Part shown: positions 9,480 through 19,189 of the stretch, piece after piece | How the letters are laid out: each line of letters starts with the position of its first letter | Numbering within the stretch: position 1 is the stretch's first letter | DNA from: Chara braunii | Taxonomy: Eukaryota; Streptophyta; Charophyceae; Charales; Characeae | Assembly (NCBI GenBank): GCA_003427395.1 | Contig: BFEA01000294.1 | Span: 1,167,605 to 1,197,002 of the forward strand | DNA length: 29,398 nucleotides | Direction of reading: 5' to 3' | Translations under genes and position numbers: made by a program | The notes under the pieces: generated by a model | Told to the model about the DNA's origin: nothing | Seen by the model: only the letters and a program-made list of their open reading frames with translations | Database searches by the model: none

Positions 9480-10182
9480 TTCAAGGTCATGGGGTGGGAG
9501 GTTGACAAACATGTTTGTGGACGCTGGAAGATGGGTACGGAAGGGAGACAGTTGGAGCATCTGGGTGTTGGGTCTTCAGGTAGTGCGCAAGGACAGGGCA
9601 CGACGACGGGTGCACCCCCCTCACGACCGCTAGTCGGTGCACGGCCAGGTGTTGGGACCACAGAGAGAGGAGGATCGGGCACACGAGTTGCGACCGGCGA
9701 CCACTGGCCGACTTCCCGAGACATTGTTGGAGGAGGGTCTTCATCCTGGTTCATTGAAAAGCAGTCGTGGACCTTGTTTGATGACGGCCAGCAGGATACT
9801 CGAGGAGGATCCACGGCTAGCGGCTGCAACTGGGGTTGGCTTTTGGCGAGCCACTGGGGAAGGTACGCAGGATTCAGCCACCGATGGCGTGCCCATGCCC
9901 AAGGGTGTGAAAACCTATAGGTCTCCAACATGCATTTTTGGAGGGTTTCCAGCACAGGATGCAAAGAGGGAAAGACAGCGCGAGGAGGCGGAAAGGATGG
10001 CAGCAACAGGACATTGTGAGCACAAGGCAGCACCCGCACAGCCTTCGGATGACGCTGGGCAGAGGCCCACGGCGGTGCTGCAAAGGACAGGTCTGCCGCG
10101 GCGAGGGGACACCATCGACGATGATGACGATGATGAGGACAGGCTCAACGCTGTGGTGTTGATAGGGGCCGTTCTTTTGTAG
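9480..10182 (+). pseudogene. Low-complexity coding remnant, family unknown
   Basis: Up to about 9640 one frame reads Gly/Ser/Thr-rich protein (GVGSSGSAQGQGTTTGAPPS). From about 9700 a second frame reads LLEEGLHPGSLKSS, RILEEDPRLAAATGVGFW, PAQDAKRERQREEAERM and ends RRGDTIDDDDDDEDRLN with a stop at 10180-10182. The acidic Asp run and Glu/Arg-rich helix resemble C-terminal tails of transposase-like proteins, and the block may be the far end of the hAT tail. No domain is visible, and one frame change is needed. Confidence 0.35.
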
Positions 10183-10640
10183 GATGATTGACTTTCTTTT
10201 TTACCTTTGTTGTTTTTTTAACAGGTTTTCCTTTTCCTTGTTGTGCGTCCCTTGTAGTTTATTGCTGCTGAGAGTGATAGTAGCATAGGATGCGTTTTAT
10301 TACTTCATCACTTCATTACTTTGTTATTTTCTAATTTCTTTTTTTGTCACGTTTGTCCTTTTTATTTCTCTACATCGCTCGCAAAACATTACTGTACGTT
10401 TTATTTTGGTTGAGATGAGCATACTGCCATGTCTCATTTGCGGCAGATACGCCGCCAGTTGTCTTTATTGTATAGAGCTCTTGCGACTGTTTTTCGGGGT
10501 CATTTGCACCACTTGTTGTGTTGAATCGTTTGCGCTGTGTTCTCTCACTTCTCTATCGACTTGTTTAAACTGCCCTTTTGTTGTGCGGGTATGGTGCCTC
10601 TATCGTTTTTGGGGTTGGTCTTCACTGTCGTTGCTGGTGG
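10183..10640. other. No recognisable gene; T-rich
   Basis: T-rich sequence with short homopolymers. A pyrimidine tract followed by AACAG near 10220 could be a splice acceptor, but there is no coding partner. Confidence 0.5.
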
Positions 10641-11050
10641 GGGTCGGGCGGGGTATGCGAGGGATATGTGGGGGGTATGAGGGGGTGTGGAGGGTGTGCG
10701 GGGTTTAGTGGGGGGTATGTGGGCGGTACGAGAGGTGTTCATCGGGTAGCGGGGGTACTGGGTGAAGTTGGTGGCTATGGGAGGTATTTGGGGTGTTTGG
10801 GGTGTGTCGGCCATGTGGGGTAACGAGGAGTCTTTGGGGGTTAGTGGGGGGTATGTGGGGGGCATGTGGGCGGTATGGGTGTTGTTCATCGGTTAGTGGG
10901 GTGTACTTGCTGGGTATGGGGGGTATTTGGGGTATTTGGGGTTCCTTGAGCGTGTGGGGTAATGGGGGGTGTTGGGGCATTAGCGGAGGGTATGGGGGGT
11001 GCTCGAGGTTTTCTGGGTGGCAGTAGTAAGGGGGTAGTTGGGTAATTGAG
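10640..11050. repeat. G-rich minisatellite, ~136-bp period
   Basis: The word TTAG(T/C)GG(A/G)GGGTATG recurs at 10705, 10841 and 10980, with GTGTTCATCGG and TGTTCATCGG between. Periods are 136 and 139 bases. The G-strand holds many GGGG runs with short spacers, so G-quadruplex formation is plausible. Proline-rich translations on the minus strand follow from composition. Confidence 0.8.
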
Positions 11051-12360
11051 GGGATGGGCAAGGTTGGGGCATAAGGTCATTGTCGGGGTTCTTTCCGACC
11101 CCCATGATTTTTTATTTTTTTTTCACCATGGGTGGGNGGGTGGGTGGTTCCCTGCACCTAATCCTCATCGCCAACCCAATGAAATTTATTTGAACCCCTA
11201 TGACCCGGGTGAAGGGGGATCAATTTTCTATTATTTTAGGTGCCCCCCGCAGCACCCCATTCCTGTCCCCAACCGGCACCAGGGGTTCCCCTTGGCCCCG
11301 AAGAGCCCATGAACAGGAGCCTATGACCGGCCGATCACCGTCCACTGGCCGGCCCCGTTCATGGAAAGGGGCGAGTTTTTTCCATTTTCCAATTTCATTC
11401 CTGTCCGAACTTCTATACGAGCTCCAGCGGTCAAATGGGCTCTTGGTTGCAGCGGCATTGGCTATGGTGGATCATTTGGAGCTAGGCATTGAGACCATGT
11501 ACGAGATGTCCAGGGCTCACGAGGCAGCGGACCAGAAGTCTGCAGCTCACAAGACTGATCAGCCGACGACTGTTCTTGCGTGTGAGCTTGAGATACTGGT
11601 TCCCTTGCATGTTGTTCGCTGATTTGCTGTCATGCAAGCTTACACTTAATCTGACCCAAAAACCGACCAGGTGCGTCTGAATTTTGAGCAACTTTGAATC
11701 CATGAGCACTGAGAAGGTGATAACGCAGGGAGAGCGAGTGAGTGTGTGAGAGACTGACAGAGCGCAGGAGTGTATGAGGACGAGATGCATAGAGTAAGTG
11801 AAGGAGAGAGGGAGTGAGAAGAGAGAATGAGAAAGGGGGAATGAGCATTGTCATGCCAATCTGTCATGCAAGGTACACGCCTGACTCGTTGGCATTCCAC
11901 ATCTCACACTGGTATCTACGCGCCAACGTGACTACCTCCCAGGGAGATGAACGGGGAGGAAGGCCAATCAAGGCTACTTTCGTGTGTATGGGAAAAGGGG
12001 AGTGACCGTACTTGCAGTTTTTTGTGAGAGGGCGTGGACGCGTGAGAGAGGGAGGAAGTAAGTGAGAGAAAGAGAACCAAGAAAGAGAAAGGAACGAGGC
12101 TGGGGAAGCTTGTGCGAGTGCGAGCGACAGATGGAGATTCGAGTGAGGAGAGGTGTGCGGCCCTGTTTCCTTAGTTACAGAAAATATATAATTCACCTGG
12201 CCCTGAGTGTGGCCAGGTTCATTCCAATCAGAGCCAGGGCGATCTCAGTAGAGCAGCAGAAGAGGTTGAAGTCTGCACATCCATAAAGGGGGGTGTCTAT
12301 GAGAACGGGATAGATAGAGGAGAGAGAGAGGGTGAACACGTGTAAGATCGAGCGTCTGTG
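11051..12360. other. No recognisable gene; one ambiguous base
   Basis: An N is present at 11137 inside a GGGTGGG-type run. An open frame near 11400-11622 includes LLYELQRSNGLLVAAALAMV but has no recognised family. From 11700 to 12150 the sequence is GA-rich. Confidence 0.5.

Positions 12361-12450
<90 letters not shown>
12361..12450. repeat. Compound microsatellite (CA)n(GA)n
   Basis: About sixteen CA units pass directly into about twenty-eight GA units. The flanks are GA-rich. Confidence 0.98.
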
Positions 12451-12453
<3 letters not shown>

Positions 12454-13037
12454 AAAACAAGAGAGTGAATTATTGAGTGGGTGAGTGAGCAAGCACGAAA
12501 GAGGGTATGCCGAACAAGTCACTGGCCCTCTTTATTCTGATCTGTATCCGAATACAAAGCACGGTTGGTTGCATTGTTGGGCTGAGAGTCGGTCCAAATA
12601 CAAGTTTTAATGACCCCGGGCTCTATTCGAGGGAAACAGCTTACCTGAGTCTGATCGTTACTGCTTACCCTCAAATGCAAGGCTCAGTTGGCGTGGGGTA
12701 AGAACTTAGAAGTCAGTTTTGGGCTGTGTATCTTTCCACGTTCTTGCTGCAGATTTATTCTCATAATGCACCGAAGTGTCATTTCCTCATCTGGTGGATT
12801 AATGTGCAAGCACTCATTCGCACACACAAGTAAAAAAATACATTGATGTATCTGTCCATCTTATTGGTGAAGGTTCATCCTCATTTTCTCAATTAGTAAC
12901 TGATCGAGCGGGGCTGCGGAGCACTCGTCCCATGTACTAAACGCAGAAGTCTTCCCGTGGAACATACACACATACGCCCTTCGAGCCGCTGTACTAGCTC
13001 AGTGAATGGATCCAACCAGCTCCCTGCACTAGATGCT
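12451..13037. other. No recognisable gene
   Basis: Mixed sequence with only short chance frames and no RNA gene or repeat recognised. Confidence 0.5.
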
Positions 13038-13044
13038 TGACTAA

Positions 13045-13080
13045 ATATTTATTTATTATTTATTTATTTATTATTTAATT
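13045..13080. repeat. (ATTT)n-like A/T-rich tract
   Basis: Irregular TTTA/TTATT repeats form a short A/T-rich tract. Confidence 0.9.
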
Positions 13081-13670
13081 GAAAACAATCGAAACCCAAC
13101 GGGGGGCTGATGTGCAGATTGCCTGGCAACAAGAACGGAAGTAAGAGAAGGATGGAGGAGGAGCAAGGTGGAAGGACAGATGGGAAATGATGAACGTTGA
13201 ACCGTAAATGAGGAAGAAGAGAGGGTAATCAATACTTAGGCCAGTCCGAGCTTAAACTAAGCAACCTCAAGCACTGGTTTAACCAGCTAGGCAGATTAAC
13301 TAGACTCCGGATTCTGCAAAATCAGCGGATTCAGCTAACTCAGTCCTCAACAAACTCAACAGGGTGATCACATTAGAGACTAGCAGGGCCTCATCAACCA
13401 AATCAGCTTAAGAACATGCACTGAAGACTTCCTAGATTGGTGATTGAGTACAGTTAATATTTCTGTGAATGTGCGACCCCTGAAAAGCAATGTGCGCATA
13501 GCTTTCCCTATTGGCTAAATTGGGCCAGCCATTGTGTCATGAACGGTGTGATTGGACCTGAGGACTGCCTGCTTGAATCGTGCAACTGGCGGCGGGCACT
13601 ATCAACATATGAATTGTGGAAATGCCCTTAGGGTTGTGCCCTGGTTTTGCCTGTGTCCCACCTTGTGTGA
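13081..13670. other. No recognisable gene
   Basis: Unremarkable mixed sequence with stops in all frames. Confidence 0.5.
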
Positions 13671-13759
13671 ATAAATAATTAAAATAAAATAATAATAAAA
13701 ATAAATGAATAATAATAATAATAATAATAAATGAATAATAATAATAAGTTAATAATAAA
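13671..13759. repeat. (AAT)n microsatellite region
   Basis: AAT triplets with AAAT interruptions make up the stretch. An AATAAA word is embedded, but there is no gene upstream to link it with. Confidence 0.95.
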
Positions 13760-14555
13760 TAGGATAGTTTATTTCGGTGCTCGTCTGTTGGCTGCTTTTT
13801 CAGTTTATTTTCGCATGAAGTAAATTTCGGTTTTGCCCCTGCGTTTCCGGGATCTTGGAGGCACGACCTTTGACTCAGGCTCGGTCCAGATCTCCAGTCT
13901 TCAGGCCTGAACTATTTATTTTATTCTATTCTATTTTTCAATCATTTCAGTTTACTGAGAGGGTCATCAAGTTCAGTCTCTAGTCGGTCGTGTGACAGGC
14001 CAATCAACCCCCAATCTCTGCCACGCCGCTGAGGACCTCTGAAGCGGGCACGGCAGGTGATAGTCGCCACTGCCTCAGGCTTGAGCGATGGACAGCGTCT
14101 TCCTCCCCGGGTTTCCTAAACACTGTGCCCGAGATAACGATGTTCGAACGAGAGCCAAGCTGGACACGCGACACCGCTTGGGCTTGTGGGAACTGCGCCC
14201 CCGGCTCCCTTTAGATTATGCCCGTAGGAGTCATGCTCCTCCTGAATTAAGCTTAGCAGGGACAGTTCATGATCCGGATCCAATCAGCGACAGCCGTGCA
14301 CACGCCTGATACGAGCGGCATTGTCGCTGCACATTCTCAGTCTACGTGATGAACACACCCAATCCAGCCATTGAGAAAGTGTGCGTTGTCACATCTTTCC
14401 TGTTCACTCGGGCACATGCTCCTTGGCTTGACCCCATGCGGCCGCTGCGTAAGCGTGAGCCTGCCAAGCATCATCCAGCCCTACCACTGCTCGAGTGCAC
14501 GCCATTCGCCAGGTGCATATCCCAGCCGTCAAGCAGATCGCACAGGACTAAGTCT
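13760..14555. other. No recognisable gene
   Basis: A 73-codon frame at 14088-14309 (MDSVFLPGFPKHCARDNDV...) has no recognised family and may be chance. Nothing else can be supported. Confidence 0.45.
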
Positions 14556-15490
14556 GGACTTATGCTGATTGGATGAAAGACGTGAAAGTTACCCTGCCAG
14601 CAGACTGCGTGTGTTAAGAGTGCAGACAATCTCAGCATATTAAAGTCGGGCACCTGGTTATTATGGTATGATCCTTGTTATTGCGGTACGATCCTGGTTA
14701 CTACGGTACGATCACGACTATTGCAGCCTTATCCTGGACTTTTCGGATTAGTACCTGACGATTGGACTTGCAGTTCATTTCCACTGATTGGGAAGTTGCA
14801 GTTCAGTCCTAATGATTGGACTTGCAGTCCGCTCTCCGCCGTGACGGTATTTGCAGTTTGCTTCGTGCTGCCTCGGTATTTGCAGCTTGCTCCCTGCTGC
14901 TTCGGCATTTGCAGATCAACCCCTGCACAGGCGGTAATTGCAGTTCAGTCCCTGTGCAGATGTGGTAGAGCTCATGTCGTTTCCAATAAATTCCTGCGCA
15001 GACGGTGGTGATCTGTGGATCGATCCCTGCGCAGATGGTGATTTCCAGTTCAGCCCCTGGACTTGTGCTGATTGGATGAAAAGTGGTAAAGTTACCCTGC
15101 TAGGAGACTCAGTGTGGTAAGAGTGCAGACAATATCAACATATTAAAGTCGGTCACCTGGTTGTTATGGTATGATCCAGGTTATTGCGGTACAATCCTGG
15201 TTGCTGCGTACGATCTGGCTATTGCAGTGCGATCCTGTACTTTCGGATCAGTCCCTGATGATTGGACTTGGCAGTTCATTTCCACTGTTTGGGGAGTTGC
15301 AGTTCAGTCCTAATGATTGGATTTGAAGTTCGGTTTCCGCCGTAACGGTGTTTGCAGTTCAGTTCGCGCTGCCTCAGTATTTGTAGCTCAATCCCTGCTG
15401 CTCCGGTATTTGCAGATCAACCTCTGCACAGACGGTAATTGCGGTTCAGTCACTAAGCAGATGTGGTACAGCTCATGTCGTTTGCAATAA
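14556..15490. repeat. 503-bp tandem duplication with nested short repeats
   Basis: Unit 1 is 14556-15058 and unit 2 is 15059-about 15490. Shared landmarks are CTGATTGGATGAAA, GTTACCCTGC, AAGAGTGCAGACAAT, CATATTAAAGTCGG, and CTCATGTCGTTT near the end. Inside each unit are smaller repeats: a ~20-bp series around 'CGGTACGATCCTGG' and a 25-35-bp series around 'TTGCAGTTCAGTCC' with 'GCAGACGGT'. The second unit lacks the final ~70 bases of the first. It is noncoding in every frame and looks like a young satellite seed. Confidence 0.9.
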
Positions 15491-15963
15491 ATGATGTTCA
15501 GGCCCTGCGTGTCGTGCATCGCCGTGGGCCTCCTTTTGGTGGGTGCCACCAGCCATTTTGCTCCAGCATCTGACAACCTGGACTTTGTGGCTGCATGGAG
15601 AGCAATGGCTGGGAAACCTACTGGTGCTTTGAGAAATACCAATCTATAAAACACCTAGCAGAATATGACAAGTTCCTTCCCGAGCATATGACTAAATGAG
15701 AGTTCATGAAAGCCTCCATCCAAATACACCCACCACGGTCCAAAAAGAAAGCACAAGGGGGTAGTTCTTGAAAAAACTGCTCAAGCTGTGGAAAGAAGCA
15801 TTTGCAGAAAAGATCAGAAAGCCCTAAAATGCAGAAGAAATCCCTCAGACACCCTTCAAAACACAGTCCGCCTTGATGGTGACCTAGAAAATGGACTACC
15901 ACCCATCACACCGCCCCTCGACCCAACAGCTACAAACACTGTCAACCCGACAGTGCCCTCAAA
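15491..15963. other. No gene assigned; possible decayed coding
   Basis: Frames near 15740-15860 are lysine-rich (for example a CSSCGK segment at about 15777), but stops intervene and no family is recognised. Confidence 0.35.
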
Positions 15964-15964
15964 A

Positions 15965-16178
15965 CCCTCACAGACTCTTGGTTCACAACACCCTCAACCC
16001 AACAGCTACAGATGTGTCAACCGGACACCACCCGCAAGCCTCACAGACTTTTGGCTCACATCACCCTAACCCAACAGCCGCACCGCACTCGACCCAACAG
16101 CCACTGCCGTCAACCCCACACCCACGTCAACCCTCACAGACTCTTGGTTCAAAACACCCTCAACCCAACAGCCAGACC
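15965..16178. repeat. Minisatellite, three diverged copies
   Basis: CCTCACAGACT(C/T)TTGG(T/C)TCA followed by CACCCT(C)AACCCAACAGC occurs with 'CACAGAC' at 15969, 16042 and 16135. The spacing is irregular (73 and 93 bases). Translations are Pro/Thr/Ser/Gln-rich in several frames, including QTLGS..HPQPNS. Confidence 0.85.
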
Positions 16179-16640
16179 CCCCAAAAAAAAACCACCACCA
16201 CAGATTTCTTGCCGAAAATGCATATTATAATATAATAATAAACATAATAATTACTGACAATGGATTTGATGCACTATTTGCCGCAAATAGGATTGCTACG
16301 TATTATCTCAATATAGCAGATCAAATTCTTTGTCATATAATCATCACAATTTTTCTTTTCTTTTCTGTTTTTAGGTGTGGGCACTGCGGGGTTCTGCACT
16401 CACCAACTTCACGTTTTCCTTTTCCCACTTTTCTGTCACCTTTCTTGGGCTTCCCGTGCAACGAGGCAGTGTCTCAACATATATATGCTCGGGGGAAAAA
16501 AAAAAAAAGAAGAAAGAATGTGCTGGAGAATGAGAACTGCCATTCCGAATAGCGGACAGACGAAGGGACCTGGTTTGGGACTTGAGGGAATGAAAGTGGT
16601 CAGCCATGAGTTTTTTTAAGTTGGCTGGGGCCCCTTGTAC
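16179..16640. other. No recognisable gene; A-run
   Basis: A/T-rich sequence. An A-run at about 16496-16508 could be a retroposed tail. Confidence 0.45.
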
Positions 16641-17158
16641 TGGCGGTTTAACAGAGCGAAGTTCAGTAAACCCTGCTTCAGATTAGAAGATACCCCTACT
16701 ACCGTGCCAATTCACCTACTAACTGTACTATACGCTTTCCTGCTACAGAGATATTTCTGGCCTACGCCACCATACCCAGTCCTCGAGATCCGATGAGAAT
16801 GATCCTTCACGCTGCATCACAGAGTAAACCCACTGTGTCCGTTCTTTTTCCTCCCAGTATGACACTTCCTGTTTGCTGGCAAAGCAGCCTCGCCGTGCAC
16901 CTGTCTTCTCGACAAGGAATGCCAGACTTTTTTTTTTCCGTCGATAACTCTCCTTAGGAGTAGCGGTAGGCAGGTACTGAAAGGAAGGTGAAAGAAATTG
17001 AGAGAAGAATATAGTCTAGTTAAAGGGGGAAAACAAACCTCTCCTGAATCAACAGCTGCAGCTGCAGATCGCCACCACTTTCCACACGCGATGGTGGTGG
17101 GTACCCCCATCGTCGAAATCACTTGGATGTTGGAAGTCGCACCCATTTTGCTCAAAAT

Positions 17159-17221
17159 CCCAGGTAAATGCAGAGTTATCCCAGGTAAATGCAGAGTTTT
17201 CCCAGGTAAATGCAGAGTTTT
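17159..17221 (+). repeat. Three 21-bp tandem repeats
   Basis: CCCAGGTAAATGCAGAGTT plus (A/T)T is repeated three times with one mismatch. Each unit contains CAGGTAAAT, close to the consensus 5' splice site. Confidence 0.95.
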
Positions 17222-17454
17222 CCAACTCATCTGAGTCCATCTGAACTCAAACTCAGGTCTGTAACTCAGGTCTGTATCTCAACAGTTCATGGTTGTCCCG
17301 ACATTACTTGGAAGTTGGAAGAAGCGCCCACTTTGCTCAAAGGTACACCCAGTTCAGTGCTATGGTACACCCTGTTTCACATTAGCAGAGATACCTAACC
17401 CACTATGCCCCTTCATCTACTATGAAAGTGTTTGAAAAACAAAAAGCAAAAAAG

Positions 17455-17490
17455 ATACGGATCGGATATTACACTTGATCTTAGCCAAAA
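17455..17490 (-). pseudogene. U2 spliceosomal snRNA fragment
   Basis: On the minus strand the sequence TTTTGGCTAAGATCAAG runs into TGTAATATCCG. Spliceosomal U2 begins near its 5' end with 'CTTTTGGCTAAGATCAAGTGTAGTATCTG', one of the most conserved segments in eukaryotes. Twenty-one bases match without interruption (17470-17490). Two differences then follow, one in the branch-site recognition word (GTAGTA becomes GTAATA). Weak similarity continues to TATC at 17455. The 5' cap-proximal bases, Sm site and 3' stem-loops are missing. This is a truncated dead copy inside the duplicated array, not a gene. Confidence 0.8.
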
Positions 17491-18164
17491 TCTACTATAA
17501 AAGTCAACAAGTCTGTAACCCTTTTCCTGTTTACTCAACTTTATGGTCATACCAGTCGACCTCACTGTGCACCTGCTTTCTCAAGAACGATATTCTTCTG
17601 CATTAAAAAAACTGCCAGTACATCATCACCCAGGCAAAACTTGAGAATCAAAATCGAACCAATCCAAAAATCTGGAAGGCCTCGGACTACGAGACCAAGA
17701 CGGCTGTCACTGCCACCCAAAAGAAAAACAAAAAACTTCCCTCTCCCATTTTACCTCCCTCCACTTTCCTGCTACAGAGGAATGTCTGGGGTTTCGAGGA
17801 AGCTTGGCGTGCAGGGCAAATCTGTCCCCTTGGCAAAAAGGCCCTTGGATATACTGGTGGTTTTACATCTGCAGATCGCCACTTTCCACACGCAATGGGG
17901 CCCAGGCAAAACTTGAGAATCCAAATCGGAAGCAATCCGGAAATTTTGGAGCCTTGGGGCTACCAGAGCAAAATGGCTGTCAGTGCCATCCAAAAGAAGA
18001 ACAAAAGAGGCCTCACTGGCATTTCGGCAAACCTTGGTCCGCAGGGGGAATCCGTCCTGTCGGTAAAAAGACGCTCGGATGTACTGGTGGTTTAACAGCT
18101 GCAGATCGCAACTTTCCACATGCAATGGGGCCTATCCCCAGTGTGAATAAAGGTAACTTGTACA

Positions 18165-18275
18165 TCCCCTCCCCTCCCCTCCCTCCCTCCCTCACTCCCT
18201 CCCTCCCTCTATCGTTCACTCACTTCCTGCCTTCTTCCTCCCTCCCTCCCTCCCTCCCTCCCTCCATTTCTCCAT
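18165..18275. repeat. (CCCT)n pyrimidine tract
   Basis: Clusters of CCCT units, with a second version at 18392-18460 in the adjacent tandem unit. Confidence 0.9.
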
Positions 18276-18712
18276 CCTTTTCTTCAGCATTCCTCCTATC
18301 CCTCCCTACATATGGTTTAGCAGTTGCATATCGCTACTATCCACACGCAATGGTGGCTATTCCCAGTATGAATGAATGTCTCACTTGTACATCCCTCCCT
18401 CCCTCCCTTTATCGTTCACTCGCTTCCCACCTTCTTCCTACCTCCCTCCCTCCCTCCATTTCTCCATCCTTTTCTCCAGCATTCTTCCTACCCCTCCCTA
18501 CATAGACCCTTCCCCCTTCGTAAAAAGTCAGCTGTACCATTTTGTCCTCTGTCTATCCATCGATCCATCCACTGCTCCCTCCTCCTGTCCCTCCGCCCGT
18601 CCATCCCCCCTTGATCTCCCATTTCACCTCCCTCTACCTCCCTCGACCCCTCCTTGCCTCCATCCCTCAACCTTTCTCACTCTCGAGCTCACCAATTTGG
18701 ATGAGTAGAATG

Positions 18713-18778
18713 GAATTCGATAAGGAACACACAGATGATTAGCATGGCCCCTGCACAAGGATGACACACATAAATCGA
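18713..18778 (+). pseudogene. U6 spliceosomal snRNA pseudogene
   Basis: GATTAGCATGGCCCCTGC begins at 18737, followed by ACAAGGATGACAC and ACATAAATCGA. This is the U6 core: the AGC catalytic triad region, the U4/U6 pairing region and the start of the internal stem-loop. The 42-base block (18737-18778) has two differences from the plant consensus, and both are CpG-to-CpA changes. Upstream, GAACACACAGATGATTAGC is a damaged form of GAACGATACAGAGAAGATTAGC, so the ACAGAGA box that contacts the 5' splice site is broken. The 5' stem-loop is not recognisable. The 3' end runs into an A-rich tail. No USE or TATA element typical of plant U6 promoters is evident upstream. It is a retroposed or decayed copy. 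Confidence 0.88.
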
Positions 18779-18804
18779 AAAAAAATAAAGTAAAAAATAA
18801 AAAC
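18778..18804 (+). repeat. A-rich tail after U6 pseudogene
   Basis: A-rich sequence interrupted by T and G follows the U6 sequence directly where 'GAAATGG' would be expected. This fits a poly-A-primed retroposition, though simple decay of the U6 3' end is possible. Confidence 0.6.
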
Positions 18805-18810
18805 ATGCCC

Positions 18811-19180
18811 AACACACCATTGCATACGCGTTGCCTCCACTGCTGCACAGTCACTCTCACTCCCTCCCTTCCCCCTCCCATTTTATCTCCCTCCACTTTC
18901 CTTGACCCCTCCTTTGGCTCCATCCCTCTTCCTTCCTCTCTCTCCATAATAGGGATGAATAGAAAGCAAGACTTTGGGGATATTCGCACAGGAACTTTCC
19001 TAGACGTAACCGGCTGCAATTACGGTCAACTGTTGCAGAATCTGACTGCAATTCTGTCCACAGCAGAGTCAAAAAAGTCCTAGTGGGAGTACAACCTTAA
19101 GTACAACCTTAGAAACTGCAAAAGAGAAGAGAACATGCGAAACACATTGCATACGGCTTGCCTCAACTGCTGCGCAGCCA
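18811..19180. repeat. Diverged duplicate landmarks flanking U6
   Basis: CATTGCATACG followed by TTGCCTC, ACTGCTGC and CAG occurs at about 18819 and 19146. 'CCCCTCCTT..CTCCATCCCTC' occurs at about 18645 and 18907. 'GATGAGTAGAA' (18701) and 'GATGAATAGAAA' (18954) also correspond. The U6 block lies in only one of the two units. Confidence 0.6.
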
Positions 19181-19189
19181 GCCTGCATC

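Larger units (their letters stand above)
16740..18500. repeat. Local duplication array, diverged units
   Basis: The motif CTGCAGATCGC..ACTTTCCACACGCAATGG appears in four versions, at about 17061, 17870, 18100 and 18324. The phrase TCCTGCTACAGAG(A/G) occurs at about 16740 and 17768. The phrase GTGCACCTG followed by CTTCTC or CTTTCTC occurs at about 16896 and 17565. Two clear tandem events sit inside: 272-bp spacing at 17631/17903 (CAGGCAAAACTTGAGAATC) and 227-bp spacing at 18159/18386 (TGTACATCCC). The units contain pyrimidine tracts of CCCT repeats. No function is evident. Mixed divergence suggests several rounds of duplication. Confidence 0.8.

Noticed and set aside
10545-11061. Proline-rich minus-strand proteins
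   Set aside because: They arise from the G-rich minisatellite. Several frames are open at once, so composition and not selection explains them.
17159-17221. Possible U1 snRNA 5' end on the minus strand (CATTTACCTGGG)
   Set aside because: Only the splice-site-pairing word matches. The rest of U1 is absent and the word is part of a 21-bp tandem repeat.
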